From Balneolaceae bacterium (lineage in GTDB: Bacteria > Bacteroidota > Rhodothermia > Balneolales > Balneolaceae), in contig JAFIES010000075.1 of NCBI GenBank assembly GCA_020832415.1, positions 1-37,812 on the forward strand: DNA of 37,812 nucleotides, read 5' to 3'. Of the stretch, positions 8,430-15,727 are shown piece by piece; position 1 is the stretch's first letter; each line of letters opens with the position of its first letter. The translations under genes and the position numbers were made by a program. A model generated the notes under the pieces. That model worked only from the letters and a program-made list of their open reading frames with translations, had not been told where the DNA came from and searched no databases.

Positions 8430-8487
8430 CGGACAAAACCTTGTGTCTATTTGCTTTGATGGCATGATTGGATTATTATCGGACATT
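8430..8487. repeat. Dispersed repeat, copy 1
   Basis: Aligns without gaps to 15514-15571 at roughly 70% identity by eye. It is anchored by CGGAC at the left end and by TTTGATGGCATGATTGGAT (TTTGATGACATGATTGGAT in the other copy), and the distance between the two anchors is 25 nt in both copies. The same anchor spacing argues for common descent rather than chance. Function unknown. Confidence 0.45.
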
Positions 8488-8626
8488 GCAATCGGCGGAA
8501 AGGCTGCCGATAAATACATGTTATTTGCCTACACTCTTCTAAGTTCCGAAATAAATTTTCAATTCATTCATCAGTTGCTAAATATACGCCATTGACGTAC
8601 TTTCCATAAAAACAGAACGTTCCCAA

Positions 8627-8944
8627 ATGGAGTTCTTTGAAACGCCCATATTTACGAAACTGATTCGAAAGCTGATTTCAGATGAGGAATATCACCTGCT
8701 TCAATTGCAGTTGTCTGTCCGACCAGAATCCGGAGACATTATCAAAGGAAGCGGTGGAATTCGAAAACTGAGATGGGCTGGATCGGGGCATGGAAAAAGA
8801 GGCGGTATCCGGGTGGTTTATTACTATATCACTGAGGATGAATAAATTTATATGCTCTATGCATATCCAAAGAGCAAAAAGGACGATCTCACTGCAGATC
8901 AATTGAAGCAACTAAAACAACTGATTGAGGACCAATTGTCATGA
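8627..8944 (+). pseudogene. higB: HigB-type (RelE superfamily) toxin with an in-frame stop
   Basis: Ribosome-dependent mRNA interferase family, resembling HigB2 of Vibrio cholerae as I recall it. The first 72 codons read MEFFETPIFTKLIRKLISDE and continue to GSGGIRKLRWAGSGHGKRGG and RVVYYYITEDE. Codon 73 is TAA (8843-8845). The same frame then continues for 32 more codons, IYMLYAYPKSKKDDLTADQL and onward, to a TGA at 8942-8944 that overlaps the antitoxin ATG by 4 nt. The region after the stop (YMLYAYPKSKKDDLT) is conserved family sequence, so the full gene of 105 residues was the ancestor. A single change to TAA has removed the last beta strand and helix. It is most likely inactive unless the stop is read through or is a sequencing error. 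Confidence 0.85.
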
Positions 8945-9228
8945 AAGATGAAATGTTTAATGAATTACTCGAAAGCGTCAAGCAGGCCGGAGAGATTCGA
9001 AAAGGCAAACGTAAACCATCCAGACACACTTTGATAGAAGAGCCTGATGTTGCAGCGATTCGGGAAAAGTACGACATGACCCAACAGGAGTTTTCTTCAT
9101 TGCTTGGTATCAGTGTGGGTACCCTTCGTAACTGGGAACAAGGAAGGCGTAAACCTCAAGGTCCGGCCAAAGTTCTTTTGAAAATTGCAGATAGGAGACC
9201 AAAAGCAATTTTGGAATCTTTAACGTAA
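8941..9228 (+). CDS. higA: HigA-type antitoxin, Xre-family HTH
   Basis: A 95-residue antitoxin and likely autorepressor. Residues 36-73 form the helix-turn-helix: VAAIREKYDMTQQEFSSLLG followed by ISVGTLRNWEQGRRKPQGPA. The arrangement with the toxin gene first and an ATGA overlap is the HigBA order. The frame is intact while the toxin upstream is interrupted, so this is effectively an orphan antitoxin. It could still bind DNA or neutralise related HigB toxins elsewhere in the genome (inference). After its stop, no gene is seen for 735 nt. Confidence 0.9.
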   Translation: MKDEMFNELLESVKQAGEIRKGKRKPSRHTLIEEPDVAAIREKYDMTQQEFSSLLGISVGTLRNWEQGRRKPQGPAKVLLKIADRRPKAILESLT

Positions 9229-9319
9229 TCTATCGTCAAATAACCAGCGATTCGTACGATCGGTATACGGTTAAGTGGTCGATGGATTTTACCCGGTTCC
9301 GCCGTACAACCGCAAACCT

Positions 9320-9426
9320 TTATGGAGCCAAACAAATTTCAAGTTTCTTTATCCATAATTGTGCAATCTTCTTTGATTCCCAATTTATCATTACAATTCA
9401 TAAATAAATATGTATTGGCTCCATAA
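9320..9426. repeat. 107-bp segment bounded by a 12-bp inverted repeat
   Basis: TTATGGAGCCAA at 9320-9331 and its exact complement TTGGCTCCATAA at 9415-9426 enclose an AT-rich, non-coding interior. The size and terminal arms resemble a very small MITE-like element, but I see no clean target-site duplication immediately outside the arms. A longer direct repeat, ATAACCAGCG, overlaps the right arm and recurs 183 nt to its left. Confidence 0.4.
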
Positions 9427-9554
9427 CCAGCGTTTTAACATGGATTTGGCCGATTATTGACTTTGTTGAGAATATTCAGAGTTGCAGTAATGTACTATTT
9501 CTTATTGCTTTAATAGATCGCATTGGTCACGGCGATTAAACGCCAACCCTTTCT

Positions 9555-9665
9555 CTTACCTTCTCGGTGCATTTTTCCGGCTTCTATGACCGCTTTCTCG
9601 GAATCGAGTGATGTATATTCGTCATATGCTATGGTTATCGCACGGATAAATACTCGCTCAAAATC
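9555..9665 (-). pseudogene. Remnant of the 3' end of ychF
   Basis: Read on the minus strand, 37 codons align without gaps to YchF residues 312-348 (encoded at 16857-16967), with 28 of 37 residues identical by eye. Shared blocks include DFER, FIRA, TIAYD, SEKA, EAGKM and EGK. Upstream of the match the frame diverges from YchF and meets a TAG at 9681-9683. Downstream it continues as RKGWRLIAVTNAIY to a TAA at 9510-9512 and lacks the true YchF C-terminus. It is therefore a fragment without the GTPase domain, and non-functional as YchF. Confidence 0.75.
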
Positions 9666-9963
9666 TGCCTCTAACCCTGTCTAAACTCGTAAATCTGTAA
9701 AAAATGTAACATTTACTCCAATAGGTGTAGCAACAGTTCCCATCAGTTTAATCATCTTAAACAGGTCTGAGAATCGGCTCAATAAGAACTGTTTTATGAA
9801 AATGAGCAATCTCAGGTAAGTATCGGGAATACATTCAAATTGCTTCCATTCTCTTTTTTAAGAGAAAATCATCAAACACATAATCTAAATTTTTCAATTT
9901 TGGTTTTGTTTAAAAGATGGAGATCACATAAACGGGGGATTCGTTTAAAAAGAGAGAACATTC

Positions 9964-11292
9964 ATGTATAAACTAACCAGGCAGAAAACAAACTACGACA
10001 TAGTTGCGGGCATACTATTAATTCTTCTTTTCTCTATTGGATCTTCCACATACATCAGCACATACCATGAAATCCAGGCAGAGGCTTCGTTCTGCGATGC
10101 CGGCAAATTCGAATATTCGGAGTCCTATAATTTTGATTTCGAAGAGATATTGAAAAGGGGTACAATTCGAATGATTACGAGATACACCTCCGGTACTTAT
10201 TTTTTATACGAAGGAAAAGACCGTGGTTTTGAATATGAACTTGTTTCCCGTTTTGCAAGAGAGCACGGTTTAAAAGTTGAAGTAGTGCTTATCAACCCCG
10301 GTGATGATGTTATTGAGATGTTAAATCGGGGTAAAGGAGATTTGATTGCTAAACATGTAGCTGTTACTTCAGACAGGGCTAAGCTGGTTGCATATTCCAG
10401 GCCTTATGATATGGTTTTTTCGCAAACAGAAATTGAGCGATCAAATCATCAGTATGCTCCAGATGATTATTATTACAATGAATCAGATAGAGCCTTTTTG
10501 GAAGAAGAGACTTTTGCCTGGGCTATGCGTGATAATTCCCCGCTTCTGAAACAGAAAGCAGATGATTTTTTGCAAAAACATTTTCAGCTTCGGGAAACAG
10601 ATGGCCGGATTCTGCGATCTGCATTTCTAAATCAACTTCGCCGCCTCTATTTTAATGATGATAACCTGGCAAGAAATTTCCAGAACCGTAATTATGATAC
10701 CATTCATACCGGCTATTTGTCTCCATACGATGAAATGATAAAACAGGTGGCTGAAGAGTCAGGGGTGGACTGGAAATTGGTAGTAGCTGTGATGGCGCAG
10801 GAATCCGCATTTAACCCATATGCCGAAAGTGATGCCGGTGCATTGGGTCTGATGCAAATCATTCCCCGATTTTCACTTGTTGAGAATGAAGAAATGCTTT
10901 ATGATCCCGAAACAAATATTCGTGAAGGTGTGCGATATCTCAAAAAGCACTTGGATAATAACGCCCATCTCGATTCCCTTAACAGGTATTCGATGGCATT
11001 AGCTACGTACAATGTTGGCAGCGGAAACATGGCCGATGCAAAACAACTGGTGGTTCAGCTGGGAAATAATCCTGATGAATGGAATCATGTTGCTGAGGCC
11101 TTACTTATGTTAATGCATCCGGAATATTATGAAGACGCCCGATACGGTTACAAGCGAGGCACCGAAACCGTTAACTATGTGAAAGATGTACTGATCCGGT
11201 ATAACAGATACCATACAGTTTTCAAATGGGCTGAACATACCGAAGATCTGGCCAGAGGAGATTTTATGGTTTTGCAACTCGCAATACCTTAA
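9964..11292 (+). CDS. MltF-like membrane-bound lytic transglycosylase with shortened solute-binding domain
   Basis: Predicted to cleave peptidoglycan glycan strands in the periplasm, forming 1,6-anhydro products. The 442-residue protein has an N-terminal membrane segment (about 12-33). A family-3 solute-binding region begins at about 64 (LKRGTIRMITRYTSGTY). An SLT/GH23 domain spans about 250-400, with catalytic E280 in VMAQESAFNPYAES followed by GALGLMQIIP and ALATYNVGSGN. In full MltF proteins about 100 residues separate the YSRPY-type strand from the closing LAWA-type strand. Here only about 38 residues lie between YSRPYDMVFSQTE and FAWAMRDNSPLL, so lobe 2 of the sensor domain is largely absent. 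A good purine-rich ribosome-binding site, AGAGAG, precedes the start. The next operon begins 190 nt downstream. Confidence 0.88.
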   Translation: MYKLTRQKTNYDIVAGILLILLFSIGSSTYISTYHEIQAEASFCDAGKFEYSESYNFDFEEILKRGTIRMITRYTSGTYFLYEGKDRGFEYELVSRFAREHGLKVEVVLINPGDDVIEMLNRGKGDLIAKHVAVTSDRAKLVAYSRPYDMVFSQTEIERSNHQYAPDDYYYNESDRAFLEEETFAWAMRDNSPLLKQKADDFLQKHFQLRETDGRILRSAFLNQLRRLYFNDDNLARNFQNRNYDTIHTGYLSPYDEMIKQVAEESGVDWKLVVAVMAQESAFNPYAESDAGALGLMQIIPRFSLVENEEMLYDPETNIREGVRYLKKHLDNNAHLDSLNRYSMALATYNVGSGNMADAKQLVVQLGNNPDEWNHVAEALLMLMHPEYYEDARYGYKRGTETVNYVKDVLIRYNRYHTVFKWAEHTEDLARGDFMVLQLAIP

Positions 11293-11482
11293 ACCGACTT
11301 GCCATGCCTCTCTAATAAAATATAATAGATGTAACAGTTATCGTGAAAGCTTTGATGATATTGGTACGGAGAACATAATATCAGAAAGATAAAAGTTTCT
11401 GCAGAGAGGTCTGTTAATAGAGGCTGACAGGTATTTTTTAAAGTTAAGAATTTCAGAGAGAATTTATTTTCAGGAGACAAAC

Positions 11483-12292
11483 ATGCCCAGTGGTTCATAC
11501 CGTTTTTATGCCGGAGAAGGTCCTGTTGTGGCTGTTGCACTTCATGACGGCCATGATGTACGCAGCGAACTCGACCCCCTTTATAATTTAAGTAGTTCGC
11601 AAAGGCTGCGTGAAGAGGATCCTCATACAGGGTTTCTTACTTCTATTGTACCGGTTCGTGTAGTTGTGAGGAAATCGCGGTTTGAAGTGGACCTGAATCG
11701 TGAACGCAGTATAGCCGTCTACCGTACCCCGGAAGATGCGTGGGGCCTCAACGTCTGGAAAGTAATTCCTGATGATGAGTTGATTGAGAAATCACTCGCC
11801 ATCTATGACAAATTTTATGCAGATTCAAAGGTGTTCCTCAGCGGCATCATCCTGAAGTATGGCTACGTTGTAGTTTATGACATTCACTCCTACAATCATA
11901 TGCGTGGAGGACTAACCGAAAAACCGGCCGATCCTGCAGCCAATCCCGATGTGAACCTGGGCACAGCAAATCTGAACAGGGATGTGTGGGGGAAGGCAGT
12001 TGACGGGCTGGCAGAAGATCTTCGCTCATTTAATTATCTGGACGGCCATCTTACGGTTGGTGAGAACATCCGATTCAAAGGAGGCCACTATTCAAAATGG
12101 ATTCAGCAGGAGTTTGGCGACCAGAGCTGTGCCATTGCTATTGAGTTTAAAAAAATCTTTATGGATGAATGGACTCATAAATATGACCCCGTGAAACTCA
12201 GTGCACTTTACAATGCTCTTAATTTTACCCTTCCGTCATTGTTGATTCATAGTAATAGTATAGCGGAAAAACGAATGGGAGTACTGAAATGA
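11483..12292 (+). CDS. N-formylglutamate amidohydrolase family protein
   Basis: A 269-residue metal-dependent amidase-like protein. Family landmarks are HDGHDV at 21-26, RFEVDLNRER at 66-75 (the conserved DLNR block), VVYDIHSYNH at 130-139 with a probable metal-binding His, GGHYS at 200-204, and AIEFKKIFMDEW with E221. The characterised founder, HutG, hydrolyses N-formylglutamate to formate and glutamate in histidine degradation. No other hut gene is nearby, so that role is doubtful here. AGGAG at 11471-11475 is one of the few strong Shine-Dalgarno sites in the window and supports this start. Its last 4 nt overlap the next gene (ATGA), implying translational coupling with the zinc peptidase. 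An amide or peptide-tail substrate shared with the two downstream enzymes is inferred. Confidence 0.85.
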   Translation: MPSGSYRFYAGEGPVVAVALHDGHDVRSELDPLYNLSSSQRLREEDPHTGFLTSIVPVRVVVRKSRFEVDLNRERSIAVYRTPEDAWGLNVWKVIPDDELIEKSLAIYDKFYADSKVFLSGIILKYGYVVVYDIHSYNHMRGGLTEKPADPAANPDVNLGTANLNRDVWGKAVDGLAEDLRSFNYLDGHLTVGENIRFKGGHYSKWIQQEFGDQSCAIAIEFKKIFMDEWTHKYDPVKLSALYNALNFTLPSLLIHSNSIAEKRMGVLK

Positions 12293-14220
12293 GTAAGATC
12301 CGGGATTTTGATGAACCATTCGAAGAGATAATAGTAGATGTTACTCAGAAGCTGAGTGAAGACAAGCAAGTACGAATGGAACTACCGGATGGTGGATTTC
12401 TATACTTTGATCGTCCTCTTCCTTTTCTGGTGGTTTTTCGCCAGCCGGCGGATGGTGATAAAAGACCGCTTAGCCTGTTGGCACGCTCTCAAACATCTTT
12501 CCTGTTAGCACCGGCCAATAGTAAACCGGAAAACCTGAAGGCACTCGTTCATGCTATTGCTAAAACAATTTCAAAAACAAGCGGTGCATTTCTGATCATT
12601 GAACTTTGGGCCGAACAACCCAAATCCAAAGCAGGTGACAACCCTCTGCAGAATGACAGAGGGACGGTGAAAAAGTCTGCCAAAGCCAATCCTGCTGCAG
12701 ATTTTCAGATCAGGGCCCCGGGCGAAGTACCCTACTCAAGTGTAAACTACCTGAAAAAAAACCTGGAGAAAATCAAAATCGGTTATCAGAATGCAACAGC
12801 AGAAATCGCATTGGAATACCGCCACCCTCCCGGCCTTCCTCAATTAATGGGATCAGATAACTTAAAAGAACTGGGAGCCCTGCTGATTGGACTTGAAATC
12901 CGCCCGTTTTACATCAATTCCGAGACAGGTGACCCATACCCTCTCCTGCTCAGAAAACTGGCCCGTGATCTCTCGAAAGCACTTAACCGGACATTCTTCG
13001 AGTTCGTCAGAATTCAAACAAACCTGAAAGTTTCACATTTTCATATGCTTGGACGCCGGATCATGACACGTTCGGCCCGTGAAATTGACGCTAAACTGGC
13101 CCGAATCGACGATAGTTTCAGGTTTCTGCTGCTGGTTACACCCATAAACATTCAAGAAGCATGGGAGTACTTCAATAAAAATCATTTTAAGAAAAAACCG
13201 GCATTCCATTACAGGCTGATGTCGGAAGATCCAGAGATACTCAAGCGCGAGCTCTACAATATCTCCATTGAACGCGTAGAAGACCCTACCCTGGAGTTTA
13301 TGTTTCGGGAAAAACGGAGTGAACTCGATAAAATGCTGACTCTGCTTACAGAACGCGGAAAACCCGAATTCATGCCGGGGAGTATGCAATACTACGGCCC
13401 GCTTGATGAATCGGTAACCAAACTTGCAGCAGATTTGCTGTCGGCCATCCCCCGGAATTCTGATAGCGGCGAGAGCAGCATTATAACACCGAATGAATTT
13501 GCCGTAATGGCCCGCAAAGAGATCAATTACTACCGTGAACAGCATGATCCTGTTAATGCAGAGGTGTGTGTGCAGGATGATATCGCCGGGCTGCTTGTCT
13601 CAAACGGAAATTTGTATATAGGTACAGATGCAAGGATCTCAGCTATTCGGGCAGAGGCATTGATTCAGCATGAAGTGGGCACCCATATCCTTACCTATTT
13701 TAATGGCAAAGCCCAGCCACTCAAACTGCTCTATTGCGGATTGCCCCGCTACGAAGAGCTGCAAGAAGGTCTCGCGGTTCTCAGTGAATATCTTGTAGGC
13801 GGACTGACAGCCAGTCGTCTTCGGCTTCTGGCGGCAAGGGTAATTACTGTTCAGGCCATTATGCGTGGCGCTGGTTTCGTCGAAACATTTCACATTCTGC
13901 ATGAGGATCATGGATTCGATGCCAGACAGGCTTTCACCATTACGATGCGAGTGTATCGCGGGGGAGGACTTACCAAAGATGCGATATACCTGAATGGGTT
14001 GGTGCGGGTTCTCAAATGGCTGGAAGATGGAAATGAACTTGAACCCCTTCTGATCGGAAAAATCCGTGAAGACTATGTACCACTTATTAATGAGCTGCTC
14101 TACCGGCGCATGCTGCATCCGGCGCCACTGAGTCCGCGTTACCTTGATTTTCCCGGAGTCAGGTCGAAACTTGAGCAACTAAAAACCGGATTATCCGTTT
14201 TAGATTTACTGCAAGTATAA
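12289..14220 (+). CDS. QEGLA-motif zinc peptidase (DUF1704/MATCAP-like)
   Basis: A 643-residue member of the family annotated as flavohemoglobin expression-modulating QEGLA motif protein. It carries HEVGTH at 461-466 (encoded from 13669), a gluzincin-type HExxxH site. The name motif QEGLAVLSEYL follows at 492-502 and its Glu is the likely third zinc ligand. Eukaryotic relatives (MATCAP/TMCP) are carboxypeptidases that remove the terminal Tyr of alpha-tubulin, so a bacterial carboxypeptidase activity is plausible but unproven. Residues 1-110 form a separate N-terminal module and about 111-145 look like a flexible linker. No signal peptide is seen, so it is probably cytoplasmic. It overlaps the upstream amidohydrolase gene by 4 nt and is followed after 44 nt by the ATP-grasp gene. 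Confidence 0.88.
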   Translation: MSKIRDFDEPFEEIIVDVTQKLSEDKQVRMELPDGGFLYFDRPLPFLVVFRQPADGDKRPLSLLARSQTSFLLAPANSKPENLKALVHAIAKTISKTSGAFLIIELWAEQPKSKAGDNPLQNDRGTVKKSAKANPAADFQIRAPGEVPYSSVNYLKKNLEKIKIGYQNATAEIALEYRHPPGLPQLMGSDNLKELGALLIGLEIRPFYINSETGDPYPLLLRKLARDLSKALNRTFFEFVRIQTNLKVSHFHMLGRRIMTRSAREIDAKLARIDDSFRFLLLVTPINIQEAWEYFNKNHFKKKPAFHYRLMSEDPEILKRELYNISIERVEDPTLEFMFREKRSELDKMLTLLTERGKPEFMPGSMQYYGPLDESVTKLAADLLSAIPRNSDSGESSIITPNEFAVMARKEINYYREQHDPVNAEVCVQDDIAGLLVSNGNLYIGTDARISAIRAEALIQHEVGTHILTYFNGKAQPLKLLYCGLPRYEELQEGLAVLSEYLVGGLTASRLRLLAARVITVQAIMRGAGFVETFHILHEDHGFDARQAFTITMRVYRGGGLTKDAIYLNGLVRVLKWLEDGNELEPLLIGKIREDYVPLINELLYRRMLHPAPLSPRYLDFPGVRSKLEQLKTGLSVLDLLQV

Positions 14221-14264
14221 ATATTTCAACAGATTACCAACTATATAAAAACAGAGAGAGAGAA

Positions 14265-15311
14265 ATGAGAATCGCGCTAATCATCAATGATATTGAAACC
14301 GAAAAATCGGGTTATACATCCGTCTATTTGGGGCTGAAAATGCACAATCAGGGTCACGAAGTCTATTTTACCGGAGTTGGAGACCTGGTGTACTATCCGG
14401 ATGGACATATGGGGGCAACGGCTAAAAGAGCACCGGGTAATAAATACAAAACCTCAAAGACCTACTTGCAGGCTATCAAAGGTGATAAGGCTATCGTGGA
14501 AAAGATAACAGCAACTGATCTGGATGTACTGCTGCTTCGAAACGACCCCGCCTCGGAATCCGTTGGCCGCGGATGGGCTAAAAACGCAGCTCTGATTTTT
14601 GGGCAGCTCGCCCTCAGACACGGTGTAATAGTCCTCAATGATCCAAATAGCCTGTCGGAAGCAGTCAACAAAATGTATTTCCAGCATTTTCCAGAATCCG
14701 TTCGGCCACGGACACTCATCACGCGCGACCCAAAAGAGATCCATAATTTTCATAAAGAACAGGGTGGCAGTATGATCGTGAAGCCGCTTCAGGGATCCGG
14801 CGGTGCCGGTGTTTTTCTTGTAAAAAAGGATGGTGCGGTAAATCTGAACCAAATGATTGAGGCGATAAGCCGCGATGGTTATGTAATTGCCCAGGAATAT
14901 TTACCTAAAGCCACCGAAGGCGATGTGCGGTTATTCGTGGTAAATGGTGAAGCACTTGAATGGAAGGGGAAATATGCTGCGCTTCGTCGTATCAATAAAA
15001 ATGAAGATATGCGCAGTAATATGTCAGTAGGTGGATCTGCGGAGAGGGTGAAAGTTGATGATACGATGCTCAAGATTGTCGATATAATCCGGCCGAAACT
15101 AGTCATGGACGGCATGTTCATGGTCGGGCTCGACATCGTAGGCGAAAAGCTGATGGAGATTAATGTATTTAGCCCCGGCGGGCTTCAGGGTGCAAGCAAA
15201 CTGGAAGGCGTGGATTTTTCTATTCCTGTAATCCGTGCCATCGAAAACAAGGTTCAGTATAGAATTGAGTACGCGGATCAAATCAATAACAAACTCCTGG
15301 CCACGATTTAA
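14265..15311 (+). CDS. ATP-grasp ligase, GshB/RimK-like
   Basis: A 348-residue ATP-dependent carboxylate-amine ligase homologue. The N-terminal substrate domain (MRIALIINDIETEKSGYTSV) precedes the ATP-grasp core. SMIVKPLQGSGGAGVFLV near 164-181 is the nucleotide-binding lysine and glycine loop. GDVRLFVVNGEALEWKGKYA follows, and MVGLDIVGEKLMEINVFSPG near 285-304 supplies the acidic and Asn metal ligands. The closing EINVFSPGG is the glutathione-synthetase-type signature. No gshA is adjacent, and the operon partners are hydrolases of amide or peptide bonds. It may therefore add an amino acid or peptide to a small molecule or a protein tail and not make glutathione. AGAGAGAGA precedes the ATG. 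It is the last gene of the three-gene operon. Confidence 0.88.
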   Translation: MRIALIINDIETEKSGYTSVYLGLKMHNQGHEVYFTGVGDLVYYPDGHMGATAKRAPGNKYKTSKTYLQAIKGDKAIVEKITATDLDVLLLRNDPASESVGRGWAKNAALIFGQLALRHGVIVLNDPNSLSEAVNKMYFQHFPESVRPRTLITRDPKEIHNFHKEQGGSMIVKPLQGSGGAGVFLVKKDGAVNLNQMIEAISRDGYVIAQEYLPKATEGDVRLFVVNGEALEWKGKYAALRRINKNEDMRSNMSVGGSAERVKVDDTMLKIVDIIRPKLVMDGMFMVGLDIVGEKLMEINVFSPGGLQGASKLEGVDFSIPVIRAIENKVQYRIEYADQINNKLLATI

Positions 15312-15727
15312 CGAATCAGTGTAGTTGCTTAAAGTCAATCTGCAGATAAGTGAGAGTAGATATTTTACGGATATCTATAAATAACCGGGACTGTACAAGT
15401 ATTCAACATACTGCTGATGGCCGGGATTATCATGATTCCCTCCCATCTGCGGTTATTCCTATCGATTTTTCTGATTCATCATTGATCTCGTCTTAAAGGA
15501 GAAAAATTCAATTCGGACTGCATCCTGAAATTGTTTGTTTTGATGACATGATTGGATGATTCTCTGACGGTCATCTGGTATAATAGATGACTATAGATAT
15601 ATTCTATCACACAATAATCTGATCCAGCAATTAAGTTCAAAATTGATATAAATGGCTTCTTCATAAATTTGAAACCTCACTTTATGAATCCCGTAATTCA
15701 TAACTATTTAATTAATCATATCATGTT
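15312..15727. other. 416-nt gene-free region
   Basis: No convincing gene was found. It contains the second copy of the dispersed repeat (15514-15571). Immediately after it comes a 6-bp inverted repeat GTCATC/GATGAC (15570-15591) enclosing TGGTATAAT, an extended -10-like sequence. A minus-strand stretch of 61 codons (15479-15664) spans the repeat but has no recognisable product. The region leads into the secreted hydrolase gene at 15728. Confidence 0.45.
15514..15571. repeat. Dispersed repeat, copy 2
   Basis: Gapless partner of 8430-8487, with the same CGGAC anchor and the same 25-nt distance to TTTGATGACATGATTGGAT. Both copies lie in gene-free DNA upstream of a forward gene (higB here-before and the hydrolase at 15728). 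Function unknown. Confidence 0.45.

Larger units (their letters stand above)
8247..8626. other. 380-nt gene-free region upstream of the broken higBA locus
   Basis: No convincing gene was found. It holds a short palindrome right after the SPOR gene (8251-8268) and three copies of TTAT(Y)CGGACA or close variants at about 8394-8403, 8425-8435 and 8476-8485. It also holds a segment (8430-8487) that recurs at 15514-15571. One forward frame is open across 8440-8585 but begins and ends without recognisable signals, so it may be a decayed gene fragment. Confidence 0.5.
9229..9963. other. 735-nt decayed region between higA and the transglycosylase gene
   Basis: No intact gene was found. Contents: a 10-bp direct repeat ATAACCAGCG at 9240-9249 and 9423-9432; a 12-bp inverted repeat bounding 9320-9426; and a minus-strand remnant of ychF at 9555-9665. 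An unidentified minus-strand open stretch of about 58 codons lies at 9684-9857, in the same frame as the ychF remnant but separated from it by a TAG at 9681-9683. A small hairpin lies at 9849-9866 (TTCTCTT, four T, AAGAGAA). The mixture looks like rearranged debris and not a single regulatory region. Confidence 0.6.

Noticed and set aside
9415-9440. Integron attC-like site near AACCAGCGTTTTAAC
   Set aside because: The core sites do not match GTTRRRY/RYYYAAC and no integrase or cassette array is present.
13033-14178. Two long minus-strand frames (170 and 179 codons)
   Set aside because: Both are antisense to the DUF1704 peptidase, which carries HEVGTH and QEGLA in the plus frame.
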